DNA from: Tulasnella sp. 424
Lineage: Eukaryota > Basidiomycota > Agaricomycetes > Cantharellales > Tulasnellaceae
Assembly: GCA_019633425.1 (NCBI GenBank)
Contig: WSUB01000083.1
Coordinates: 69,653-133,652, forward strand
Direction of reading: 5' to 3'
Length of the DNA stretch: 64,000 nt
The translations under genes were made by a program, and so were the position numbers. The notes below the pieces were generated by a model. The model was not told the DNA's origin. It ran no database searches and worked only from the letters and a program-made list of their open reading frames with translations. Shown here one piece after another: positions 24,500-35,956 of the stretch (position 1 is its first letter; the number at the start of each line of letters is the position of its first letter).

Positions 24500-26023
24500 A
24501 TGGAGCACATCCCCAATCCCCCCGCAGACGATGGGATTTTGGCGACGAGCAGCGAGGGGGTCCATAGTCATAATCAAAGTCTCCCAATACACCGACTTCC
24601 TCCAGAGCTCCTCCAAATCATTATCGGAGAAGCCTATAATCAAGAATTATACCGAGACCTCTTTAAAATTCGATCCGTCTGCAAGTACTGGATGGAGATC
24701 GTCGACTCCATGCACGAGCTCTGGACGCGGGTCTCGTTAAAGCACAATGCCGACCTTCTTTCGATGATCCTTGAAAAATCCTCGACCCAACCGCTCTTCG
24801 TTTCATAGAAAGAGGACGGAATGGATGGCAACGGCGGACGCCCCACCTCCGAAGAAAAGATAGCGGGTTTCCTCCAGCGCGTCACTCCTTCGGCCAGGAG
24901 ATGGAAGTCTCTCGAGTATTGGGCACGTTCGGATGAGCAACACACGACCGAATGCTCGGTCTTCCACTCCACAATCTCCAAACACTGATCGTACACATGC
25001 CGCAAACCGCTGTCGATTATACTGGGGTCTTTGACGCTCCGAAGCTTCGAGACCTCGATGTCTGCAGACTTTCCCTCGATTGGCGATCCTTTTCGGATAT
25101 GCGCTCTCTCCAAATCGAAGGTTGCGTGCCTAGCCCATCGGTTGACGAGGTATACACTATACTCCGAACTTCCCCAAACCTTCGGATACTCAAAATCGCA
25201 CGAATTAGGCTGCCCTCACCAATCGATGATGCCAATTCAGCACCGCTACATCTTCCTCGACTCGAATCCCTATTCGTAGTTCAAGTTCCATTTTTGCACT
25301 ACTCCGCCTCTTGGACCTCATCGAAGCCCCAAACCTCCACAGTTTCGTCGTGTCTCACTACTTCCATTTTCACGGGGACGACTTCACTCCAATGTTCAAG
25401 TCTGCAGGACGGTTTCTTGGCGCTTACCGACAGTTAAGCGACGGCGATGACCCCTGTCGATTGCGTGTTTTTGGGTCTAACGACACGCTTGCAGTCGCGG
25501 TCGGAAATCGTAAGATAATCCTCAAAAACTACGAGTGGACGCAGAGAGGCCGGCAAGAAGAACGTCCAGCCGGGTTATCTTCCGTTCTCGGGCGATTTGA
25601 TATACGGTTATGCGAGAGCATTCGATTAATTCGGCTCTCAGGGATCCGGGCCGATGAGAGATGGTAGATCTCGCTCACATCCTGCACCGCCACCTTCCTA
25701 ATATCGAGGAACTGGTGCTGCAGTGGTTCATGTGGCCCACCTGCCCTCCTGTTGTGCCGATTCTAGGGCGACTGTCCTCCTCGTTACAACATGGAGGAAG
25801 GGAGACTTGGCTGTTCCCTAAGCTCATTGCTCTTCAACTCGAGGCTTCAAATAATCTGAAATGTGATGGGATTTTGGGAGTAGTGGAAGGTCGTCAAAAC
25901 GGAGAGCAAGTGCAAGCAATCCAGCAACTTACTATTGAAGGGGGTAATATTGGGCGTGATACCGTAGCTAAGCTCAAGACATGCTTGCGAGAGCTCCATA
26001 TGACCGGCACAAAGGTTGTTTAG
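24500..26023 (+). pseudogene. Broken F-box gene
   Basis: It starts at an ATG with an intact F-box (HRLPPELLQIIIGEAYNQEL, then VCKYWMEIVDSMHELWT). It then meets an in-frame stop at 24806-24808 and needs frame changes near 24940, 25305 and 25660 to keep homology to the F-box gene at 73-1686. The last part, ending in IGRDTVAKLKTCLRELHMTG, clearly matches that gene. With one stop and three shifts it is unlikely to make a full product, although a short F-box-only peptide of 102 aa could be made. Confidence 0.8.
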
Positions 26024-26588
26024 GTAGATATAGTCGTATTTTTACTACCAATAGCTCAATCTTTCCTCCGTATGTAGATCGGATTGCGGGGAAAGGATAC
26101 GTCCGGCGGAATAACAGGTGTCCATAACTAATCAAATGACTTGACGACTTGTTGCATTAATATTAAAAGATCTGCTTGTATCTCAGAGCTCTAGCGCTAG
26201 ATTGCTTATGATCTTTGCTAAGCGGAGAAAACGAGGATGCGCCGTTACAGAGCCAACTACTGAACGGAGCCATGAGGGGGGCACCACTTTGCATGGTTTG
26301 CATGCGGAATCAAAAGATGTTCCTCTAATAACGCTAGAATGATAGACCCAGTCTCGATCATTAACTCCTGTATATCCCTATCCCCAACGTTCGAATGGTC
26401 GAAGTGCAGCGCCACATCCATGTCCGTGTCGATCCCAACCGAATTCGACGTTGGGAACTCAAAAGGAGCCTCAGTTTAGACTGAGCACTGCCGAACGACC
26501 AACTCGGTGCAAGGTGTGTCCATGAAGCTACTGATGTAACACGACTAGCAATTGTTGACGCTCCCATTCAAGATAGCCATTCTATACT

Positions 26589-26880
26589 ATGGAGCACCTC
26601 CCCAATTCCCCCGTAGACGATTGGAACCTGGCGACGAGCAGCGAGGGGGTCCATAGCCACAATGAAAGTCTCCCAAATCCTTTTCGGATATGCGCTCTCT
26701 CCAAATCGATGGTTGCGTGCCTAGCCCATTGGTTGACGAGGTATACACGATACTCAAAACCTCCCCCCAAACCTCCAACGGTCCCGATATTCCTGACCGA
26801 TCACCGGAGCGCGGACGAGTCTTTCCCTTTTTTCGAGCCTGCAGGGCGGTTTATTGGGAAGAACCGATACGCACGCGAAG
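26589..26880 (+). pseudogene. Deleted F-box gene remnant
   Basis: Region 26340-26680 copies 24280-24580 (promoter, ATG and first 30 codons). It then jumps to sequence matching 25085-25190, and after another gap to a block like 25395-25420 (AGRF(L/I)G). Most of the gene has been deleted and the frame is lost. Confidence 0.75.
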
Positions 26881-27256
26881 TCTAGTAATAGGGTGTGACA
26901 CCGTGACCAGTTTTTTGGAGGTAGCAACCAGCAATATGTTGCCGGTGACTTGCGTGACATGGCAATACCAATGTTACTAGAATCAACAAAATTCTGTTGG
27001 CTACTTACAAACCAGTCATCCTCCCCTCTCGATTTCAATGCACCAAAATTCACCAAAGAACCGTTCAAAGATCCCACAGGAGGATTACCTTGAGGAGGTG
27101 GCAGAAAAACAAGCAATTTGGTGACGGATTTTACCGTGACCCTAGCAAAATCGTAGCAATAGACCCCTAACTCGTGATGTGACATTTTCATGCCATAGTG
27201 CTGAGAATTGGCTACCGTGACGTGACCATTGCTAGACTTCGCGTGCCTACAGTAGT

Positions 27257-30200
27257 GTGAGGCCACTTGGCTGGCCCACGAGAAGGGTGGTGTTCTCTGA
27301 TAAGAGCCCTCCCGCCTCCATTCGTCTGAGGAAACTAGATCTGCTCTAGTAGCTACATTTCAGTTAATCAAGACGTAAATGGTGGGTTCGACTATAGAAG
27401 ACTCAAGGAACAACTGGATCAATTCCGAGTCCAAGACGGCCTCGGCGTCTCCCGTTAACGAAACATTAGCCACTCATCGATCGTTAGCTATAGGCGGTTC
27501 AAGATGAGAAAAATGACGCAAAAACGCGGCAAACCCGAAAGCAAAAACGGGCGCGAGTTCACGGGTGAAACCCCCTTCTCGCTCCTTTCCGAAAATGCCT
27601 CCAAACTAAGCCGTCCTTTCTTATGTAATGCTCTGAAGCCCTGTTCGCTTTCTGCACACAGAATCCCTCTTCGACCCTTTTGTTGTTGACCGTAGCATGG
27701 CAATGGGGAGAAGTGCACGTGTATTTAGCTACAATGATATGAAGAAAAATGATAGTAGAAAATAATAAAAATGCAGGCACACCGGGGAGAATTGAGCATG
27801 TTTGTTCGGGAAACATGAGTACGGCAGACAAAGAAGTTGGACGCGTTTGCCCCATTAGGCAGGTGCATTTCTGTTCCGTGCTGTCTTCATACCCGTTTCC
27901 CACCTGTGGCAGACTCCATGTAAGTCGTAGAAAATGAGGAGGCGGTCGTCACGCGTAAGTCCGAGTTTCGTCCGGTTTTTGCGAAAACACCGTTTTCGCC
28001 TCATCACCCGAATAAGTAATCTCCTCCCGCGATACTTTCGATCTGTTTTCTTTCTCCCGACTGTGGACCTGGGTGTACATCACTTCGATACGGAGATGTA
28101 ATCTCCACTCTTGATTGTAACCAACCGATGTTCTCATTGTCTTCACTTCTTCTGGTAGATACTAGTTGTAAGCGGGGTATCTGGGGTACTGTCCCCCCGT
28201 GCACCTTGACGTCCCACTGCAGTCTGCTCGCGCCTTATAAATTTAGATTATCGTCGTTTTCGCCTCGGGTTTATCATCGTTTTTGGGACCGTTTTCACCA
28301 CTCTTCAGATTTTCCTAATTCGGGAATCAATTCATTCAATTCATGCGAGCGCGCGGCGCTTTTTTGTCTCCTCTCGTTTAGACTCACACCACATGTCGTG
28401 CCCGCGTATCTGAGAACTGGACTCTTAGGTCGGCGGTCCTCGGTGCGTAGCTTTGTCATTGCCGGATTTGGATGGACGAAAGTTACAGTAATCGCAGAAA
28501 ACGTGGAGGCTCCGAAACAAGCAGACCACGTATAGCCTTGAAGGAGATGAAGTTACAGATACTTGCCACTTTGAACAAAGGAGCGAGAGAGACATGCTTG
28601 TGAAGGAGGCAAAGAAAGAGACTTGTACATAAAGAATTGACTCGTACGACGGCCACTGTACCGCAGACAGCTCGCGGACCTCGCCTAAAGCATATGTATT
28701 TCCAGAGTTTTCGAAGCGACACCGCAGCACCGTCAAGTTACTTTCGGCGAAAGGTCACCTTGGCCACAGTGTCTGGGCTATGTCTCAGTCGCGCAGAGCC
28801 ATCTTTGTGTTGAGTCGGAGCAAGTGAGATCGTGCCACCTGTTTGTACGCTCTCTTGGGCGACCGAGCTTTCTCTTGTTGGGACTTTGTACACCGGGCAG
28901 TGCGAGTGAGCTGATGAACGGGAGGTGGTTTCTCGGGATGACATCGCGGTAGGTATATGCTGTAAAGGACCGGCATAGGTAAGGATTACGGAAAAAGACT
29001 GGCAATAGGGAGGCTCATTCTCACCGGTTATTCTGTTTAAAAGGAAGAGGCACCTGGTTACTTTGAGCACAGAGCGCTGAATGTGCCCGACGAGGTTTGA
29101 GGAACTTTCTTTTGGGAAGGGGGGGGGGAGTTTAAAGGCCGTCGCAAGAGAGTATGTGGCTGTAATAATGAAGACCAGTATGGAGTGTTCTATTTGAGCT
29201 TTGATTTAGCTCGGGTATTTATACCCTCCAGCTCGCTTTTTTCTGGGCGGATGTGGAGAAGGCATCATCGCGAGTTGAACGCTCTCCCACAACCAGCTCC
29301 TCATGTTATCCCCCTGATGGCCCTTCATATCGGTAGCTATTGCCGCGAAATTGGCGGGGAAGGCGAAACCGTGACGGTGACCTAAGGTAAAGTGGATGCG
29401 AATCTCGATCCAAGTTATACGGTAGGACCCCATTCACTTCCGAAAAGGATAGGCAGAAATATATATACTTGGCCTCGATTGAGTTTAGAAAAATAAGATG
29501 AAAAATCCATCCTCAACATGTGGGGATGGTTTCACTCCGCTTAGTCGTTGCGCTCGTCGCCGTCTAAGAGAGTTAGCGGCCGAACGGGCCGCGCACGCTT
29601 CGTCATCGTCAAAAATAAGAAAATTTGCTCCATCTGAAGCCACCTCGGCTGCAAGCAAAGAACTTTCTTCCTAGTCGCCGGCAAAGAATAAGAAAATGAC
29701 CCCCGCTTAACAGGGCATGGTTCCCCCTTCAGTGTCCTTAAGGGCTCAGAGAGGCAGAAACATCATAGATCTTATTCCAAGGGGCATACATTTGCGACCG
29801 AAAGTATATTATAAAAGTGCTTATAATGATTAATAGTGACAGGGGTCTTGGGGGAGTGGGTTGAGATCGGAAAAGAGGCAGTAACTTCTGTGCTATGGGC
29901 GGAGTCCCAAATAGAGCCGCAGTGAACCACAACAAATTAATTGGAAAAAACCGCAGCGCCAGGTCCCTGGACACACTAAGCCCCATATAGACTTACGGAG
30001 CCTCGGGTGAGGAGCCTTCTAGGAATTCGTAGGTTTGTGGTGCAAGCTCGCCTCGAAACGTCAGTAGCCTCCAGCCTTGCAAACGCCATGAAATGGCATT
30101 GATGGGCAGAGTGCGATTTGGAAAACGCGAAGAATGAGCGGCAAGACTCGGATGGTGGCTAGCCTCTGGCCTTGCAAACGCCGTGAAATGGCATTGATGG

Positions 30201-30500
30201 GCAGAGTGCGATTTGGAAAACGCGAAGAATGTGCAGCAAGACTCGGATGGAGGCTAGCCTCTGGCCTTGCAAACGCCATGAAATGGCATTGATGGGCAAA
30301 GTGCGACTTCGAAAACGCGAAGAATGAGGGGAAAGACTCGGATGGAGCCTTGAAGACTGGAAGGGCATGGCGCAATTTGGAGGAGAATCCTTGCGCGTAT
30401 GGGGTGCCGGTACGCGGGATGGCGATCCGGGAACTGGCTGAAGCTGTAGAGCGACTCTACATGGGCGGCTCATGTGATGGAATTTCCCGTCAAAAGAAAA
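27257..30500. repeat. Duplicated non-coding segment, copy B
   Basis: Second copy of 22430-24490, enlarged by sequence absent from copy A: about 27480-28330, about 29210-29835 and two extra units of a 95-bp tandem repeat. The piece at 29210-29835 holds a 58-codon ORF (29498-29674, starting MKNPSSTCGDG, downstream of an AT-rich box) that I do not recognise. No transposase is visible. Confidence 0.65.
30075..30359 (+). repeat. 95-bp tandem repeat, three units
   Basis: Units begin at 30075, 30170 and 30265 with CCTTGCAAACGCC(A/G)TGAAATGG, and the spacing is exactly 95 bp. Copy A has a single unit near 23994-24085, so the array expanded after the segmental duplication. The inner motif ATGAAATGGCATT is a short imperfect palindrome. 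Confidence 0.85.
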
Positions 30501-31009
30501 ACAGAGTCGAAGCCGCGTAGTAAGCTCAGTTCACTTGGGGATAGCATGATAGACCGCGAATTGGCAAACAAACTTGGTCGGATAGGTCAGTGTTGGGCGG
30601 AACGCCCTGCGCCCGACACTGAGCGCGTCGCTGCCACCGAAAGTACGACGTCGCTTCACCGAGAATAAGGCGCGGCTGAATATGCTCACAAATAACCAAT
30701 GGAATGATGAGCGTGCCCTGAAGTAAGACCCGCACGAGGTAAGCCGAAAAACACGAGGCTTAGGTAAGAATCCCACCCAGAGTTGCTTTTCGAGGCAGGA
30801 GGTGACGAAGACAACGGTCGGTGGCCACGATCCACTGGCGGTGCATGAAAAACGTTCAAAACGTCAACCATGATGACGACAGTCTCAAAGAGGAGTCATG
30901 AAGAGCCACTTCAAGCAAGACGGCCATTCGATGGAAACCGAACACAAAGTCGGACCAATTACACGTTCCCAACCGATATGGACACGCGCAACGCGTCATG
31001 GGAGCTGCA
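30501..31009. other. Intergenic sequence
   Basis: No gene or repeat recognised. Short open frames on both strands have no family signal. Confidence 0.5.
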
Positions 31010-31209
31010 CAATGTCCAGCCGGTTATCTTCCATTCTCAGGCGGTTTTATATACGGTTTTAGATTGGTTCCGCTCTCAGGGATCCGAGCTGATGAAGAGA
31101 TGGTAGACCTCACCCACATCCCGCACCGCCACCTTCCTAATATTGAGGAACTGGGGTCGCAGTGGTTCATGTGGACCACCTACCCTTTCGTTGGGCCAAT
31201 TCTAGGGTG
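31010..31209 (+). pseudogene. F-box gene fragment
   Basis: About 200 bp match 25565-25765 of the broken F-box gene (GTCCAGCCGG, CTCAGGGATCCG, ATGGTAGA, CACCGCCACCTTCCTAATAT). Only this inner piece remains, without an F-box or start. Confidence 0.8.
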
Positions 31210-31731
31210 AAGACTCGAAAACGCGTAAAATCTAGAACGGTCGCAAGACGCGGCAGATCAAGGGTTGAACAAGACCAGCACATGGTCGCAACGCTGGAGT
31301 TCCTATTGGGACAACTCCAGTGCGGTGCCTCACACCAGACATCGCCGGACAGCTGTGATCTCTTAGTTGGCTTCTCCCCTCAACTTCATTTAAAAAAGCG
31401 ACTTGATCTCGGGCACAGTCGAAATATTTGTGTTCATGCTAGCCAACATTACTTAATTTTCATCATTCTTGACACATTCCTGGCGGAATATCATCACAGC
31501 CTTCATGTGGTGGCGGTTCGAGGCAGTTTGCTCGTGTCGTGACAAACCAGTCATCGCGCGCCAAACATCGAATCAGCAGGCCTAAAACCACAACCCACCA
31601 ACCAGAATAACATTCCGAACACTGTCGTACATTTGATCAAGCTTCTAGGGGTAAGAATAGTTTGGCCGCAGCTAATACCTGGCGAAAAACTGACAACTAC
31701 ATTGTGGCGGACTACTTTAGGAAACCGATCA

Positions 31732-33377
31732 ATGCAACCCGGATCAGTCACGACAGCTCCGCGGTCAACCCATGGTGCGGCAGTAGCATCTCCAGTATCT
31801 CACGGAAAATACGATCCCATCTCTTTCCGCCAATTACCTCCAGAAATCTTGACCCTTGTCTTGTTGGATGCTGCACCGTCAACGTGGTATAGTCGGCGAT
31901 ACTACTCGGCCCTGTTCGGCATTCGGGAGGTTTGCAAGCAGTGGATGGAAATTGTGGATGCGACCCCGAGCCTATGGACGTCTATTTGGCTCGAGTTTAA
32001 GCTCGACCTGGTTAGCATGATCCTGGTCAAGTCCAAAACACAGCCACTATCCATCTGGTACAATGACCGGGCCTACTCAGGATATGAGCAGCTTCCAAAG
32101 GACCATATCTCGGCCTTTCTCGGTCTTGTCGCACCTTCATCGAGACGGTGGGAGTTTCTCGATTACCGGGCATCGTACGATGAGCTGCACGAGCGTTTAC
32201 TGGGGTTGCCCTTCGACCTGCTCCGCCAGCTCAGCATTCTTCTATCAGGAAATATCAAATATTCCTCAAATATCAGTGCGCCGAGACTCGTTTCTCTAAA
32301 CGTTCACCGATGTTCGCTCAACTGGCATTCCGTCGCGGGACTCCGATCGCTGGAAATCAACCAAAACACCGGAGGACCCGATCTCAGCGAACTCATCACA
32401 GTTCTACGCGCTTCCCCCAATCTCGAGGAGCTCAAGGTAGAGCGAAACTGGCCAATGACGGCAGCGATTGGTCCCGAGAGTTTGCAATCTCTTCCCCCTA
32501 TTTCCCTTCCGAAACTCCAAATGATGCATTGCTACAACCTTCCGATAGTCCCCCTATCCATCCTCTTGGATCAAATTGAGGCCCCAAACCTTCTCCATTT
32601 CTCACAGTACATGACTTACAAGACAGCGTCGGATGATTTTCCTCGTATCTTTGGAGCAGCAGGGCGCCACGTTGGTGGAGATACGCGATTCCGCAAGGAC
32701 GGGAACCTCTTTCGGTTGACCGTTGACGCGGGCGTCGAAACTTTGAGAATCAAAGTGGGGGGTCGAGAAATTTCACTTCGAAGGTTCCACTGGTTGGAAA
32801 GTAGCGGGCACCAGGAAAAGGTCGCCAGTCTCTGGGCCGCTCTGGCGCGGTTCCATCCGAGTCTCTGCGGCGCAATCAGGGTTGTCAATTTGGAAGGAGC
32901 TCCGCCAAACCAGGAAGCGGCCGAGTACCTTCGGCTTCTCCACCAGTACTGCCCGGAACTCAGGGAGTTGGTCGTAACAGGACCCGAAGGCGATGATGCC
33001 TATGTCGAGTCAATTGTCGAGACACTCAGCGGGGGACAAGACGTTAACGATCGGAAGCAGGAGCTTTTCCCTCGTCTGTTAGGCCTTCGACTGCGGGCGG
33101 TGAGAAAGGGTTCAACGCTCTGCAGTAGCTCTATCTTGGAGCTTGTTCAAAGGCGAACAGAGTCCAAGCTAGCATCAGCCCTGAAGCTCATAGAGTTGGA
33201 AGGGTTTAGGATGCCTCGAGCGACAGCAGATAATTTGGAAGGATTGGTTCAAGAACTCAGGTTGACTAAAACTGAAATAGTGGATGTGAGTGATGTAACC
33301 TCCTCCCATCTGCGGGACGCTCAAAACTTACCATCTACTTTTAGCAGACTCCGCCCCTTAACGAAGCAAGCTCTTAA
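31732..33377 (+). CDS. F-box/LRR-like protein, array gene 1 (528 aa)
   Basis: Likely SCF ubiquitin-ligase receptor. The F-box is at residues 27-80 (FRQLPPEILTLVLLDAAPS, then VCKQWMEIVDATPSLWTSI), followed by leucine-rich repeat-like sequence. The ATG at 31732 is conserved in all three array paralogues, whereas the frame upstream opens only with TTG and is not conserved. The exons are 31732-33285 and 33345-33377. The 59-nt intron (GTGAGT..TTTTAG) gives the C-terminus QTPPLNEASS, which matches the spliced end of the next paralogue and supports the model. About 360 bp upstream is shared with array genes 2 and 3, so the promoter was duplicated too. Confidence 0.85.
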
Positions 33378-33693
33378 TTTGCACGAACTGGTCTTAGCGA
33401 CCTAGGGCAGCCAAGGTGATCGAGAGCCAAACTTACATAGATGATCAGACCGTTTCCGTCGCTTTCTATTACACTTGGCAAGGAGGGGTTGATAATCAAT
33501 GAGTTCCGTTGAGTGCTCGCCCACCGCCCTCATCTAGGTCCTGTATTCTGGCCGCCCGTCCAGTTCCCGAACCCCATAGTATGTGTGACTTCTAGAAATG
33601 AGAAGCAGCATTGAATTAAAGCCATGAACGAGCTCATCGTCTGTTGCCCGCATGGTCATTCGTTCGAAGAATAGCGCGTGAGGATGGGGGAGA

Positions 33694-34055
33694 TATTCGA
33701 ACCGACATGGTCGACGTGAGAGTCCGTCGTGAAGGGCCCCATCTGCACTGCTCTCCACCACGAGTCCGCCATGACAGGATCGCGCAAAACGTCTACAAAG
33801 GCTCCTGTTGAGTCCAATCTTCTCTCAGAGGAAGAAATTCGGCTCATCATTTATTCAAGTCCAATCAAAGGCTCCCTTCAAATACTTCAGCAGCAAAATC
33901 AAGGACCCCGGTTCACCAGCGCACCATGAACGAGGCGGACAGAGCCTTAGGGCACCTTCAACACAACCAGAAGTTCCCCATCAACGGTATATCTCCAGAA
34001 GCTCTCCAGCTGTCTTCTTCCCCGTGGCAAAGTTTTATGTGGGCATTTATGTACA
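33694..34055 (+). pseudogene. Remnant of the second F-box type
   Basis: Matches 42050-42400, the start of the intact gene at 42045 (TCGAACCG, GTGGTCGACGTGAGAGT, GCTCCTGTTGAGTC, GAGGCGGACAGAGCC). The frame is broken by small indels and the copy stops just after the beginning of the F-box (CCAGAAGCTCTCCAG). Confidence 0.85.
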
Positions 34056-34369
34056 TGTAATAAGTGATCGAAATTATTCCTACTCTATTGTACAGTGTCC
34101 TTTGGGAGACAAAAGAATAGTATCTCGGCAGATAAACATTAGGATTCAGTCTCCTCCAAGGGAGTGTCTTGATTCATATAAGAACTTCGGAACGGAGCAA
34201 TGAGGAACTACTATGCATTTCTCTGGTAGGTCCACCACAGTCTTAAATTGCGAAATCTGGCAGGGTCGCAAGACGCTGCAGATCAAGGGTCGAGCAAGAC
34301 ATGCACCATCGTGGTCGCAACGCTCTTGGGACATCTTCAGTGCGGTGCATCGCACCAGATAAGTATTGT
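34056..34369. repeat. Array spacer, copy 1
   Basis: Matches 38816-39130 downstream of array gene 2 (CTCTATTGTACAGTG, GATTCAGTCTCCTCCAAGGG, GCAGATCAAGGGT) and in part 31240-31350. It shows that gene plus spacer was the duplicated unit. It carries no gene. Confidence 0.75.
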
Positions 34370-35956
34370 AGCCCACGATGTCGGACGCCCCACGACCGTC
34401 CATCGGTTTCCAGCACGACGTATCTCGAGCTCTATGAGTGGTTTACACAGCATCTTTGGTGCCGATTAATAAAATGGGCCTTGAGTTCTCATCGAGGGGC
34501 TCCGACTTCCCCTTAAGTTTGGAGAGAGGGTGAACTCTTTGAAGGTGATAGAAGTCAGTCATTGCGTGCACGCAGGGAGAAGAAGTGAGATCCCAGAACA
34601 TAATATTAATTCGACGGACTATCAAAGTCAATGAAAGACGGACAGAATCGCAACACAAACCGCGGTTAGCCGGCCTCTTCGTCGACCGACGAAAGAGGTC
34701 CGTTGCCCAGGACTCGCCACGAGGAGGCCCGCGTCAAAAGGAGTCCCAAATAATAGACCGACCTCGCCAGGATCCAAGGGAACTCCTGGGGGGAGAAGCA
34801 AACAGGCCGACCTCGCTAGGTTCCAAGGAGAACTCTAGGGGCTTTTGGGCCGACGGGGTCCGCAATGCATCTGGAGAGCCTGAGCACCAGAGCAGTCGCG
34901 AGTCGCTTAGGCACGCCGGACTCGCCTGATCTCCCCGAACGAAAAGCTAGATCAATGAGAAACAGTCGCGATACATAAGGTACTGCAACTGTAATGGAGG
35001 CGGGTTTCCCATGTCCCGTATGAGAATACGAGCATGGTTATAGCGGGACAGGGCGCTCCATTACCGCCCGTCACTGTCGTACCCCCGGGAGAACAAGGCC
35101 CATTATACCGTTTAACTGTTGCCCGGAAAAACCTGCGGCAGACGGCGGGTACATCCTTGTGCAGTCATTGAAGGGAAGCCTGAGCCGAGCCCGAGCCTGA
35201 CTAGGAACGAAGGACGTGTGGTTAGAGTCGAGTCTCGCGGAAAGGTCGAAAACGACTTGGACTGACCCGAGAGCTCGAGGTCGGCCACTAGTGCGCTGGC
35301 ACGACGTCGCAACAAAGGCAAGTCGAATGCCTTGGCACCGATTGGAGCGACGGTGTTGATAGCGTTGAAACTGATACTGGAAGGGAAGGCTGCTTGCGGT
35401 AGAGGAGTCAAGAGGAGAGACATGGCCGGGGACGGAGTGGATCAAGAGGAGGGGAAGAAGCAGCAGGGGACGGGGGGAGGGGAGGGAAGGAAGGAGACGG
35501 ATGTGGTTGAAACGAGAGGTCAACTGGTCGTCTTATATACATTTTGGGTCCCAATATTTTTATTGTTTACTATGTGTCCAATGGCCTGGCCGAAATCCTT
35601 GTCCTCTATAGTATGACTCTTTCTGATTCCGCCATTTGGATTCAAAGCCCGGCTCCACCCGAAATCACCAACATGATTGCAACCGGGCCCCTCATTATTT
35701 TATTTACTGTATCATTATTATTTTTCGTTGTAAATGTCGATGCGTATTTCTCGCGTGGTGTTCGGCGCGTTTAAAGAAAGCACGCGTGACGTCATCTTGT
35801 CCTTCTACTCCAACGCCCCTGTCCGAAACCCGTTGGAGATGACCCCCATGGAGATTTTTCTAAAAGATCCACAATACGAGAATTTGGAGACTTGGGTTGC
35901 CTCTGGATTTATCCATGTACCTACTTTGTTGCTTGGTACCGCCGCCAAAGGCAGAA
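34370..35956. other. Sequence inserted into the F-box array
   Basis: About 1.6 kb has no counterpart in the other array units. The array homology breaks off near 34365 and resumes at about 36705, directly after the MITE-like element. Open frames at 35544-35964 (a hydrophobic stretch, then NPLEMTPMEIFLKDP) look partly coding but match nothing I know. It may be the remains of a larger mobile element. Confidence 0.45.
34991..35064. repeat. Small imperfect inverted repeat
   Basis: GTAATGGAG at 34991-34999 pairs with CTCCATTAC at 35056-35064. TGTCCCG at 35012-35018 pairs with CGGGACA at 35044-35050. It lies inside the inserted sequence and is preceded by CT, giving a CTGTAATGG end similar to the ends of the element at 35957. 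Confidence 0.55.

Noticed and set aside
30075..30359. CRISPR-like array
   Set aside because: Units are 95 bp in direct tandem without unique spacers, in a eukaryotic genome; it is a minisatellite.
31633..31731. Longer N-terminus of F-box array gene 1
   Set aside because: Opens with TTG and is not conserved in the two sister genes, whose frames begin at the ATG corresponding to 31732.
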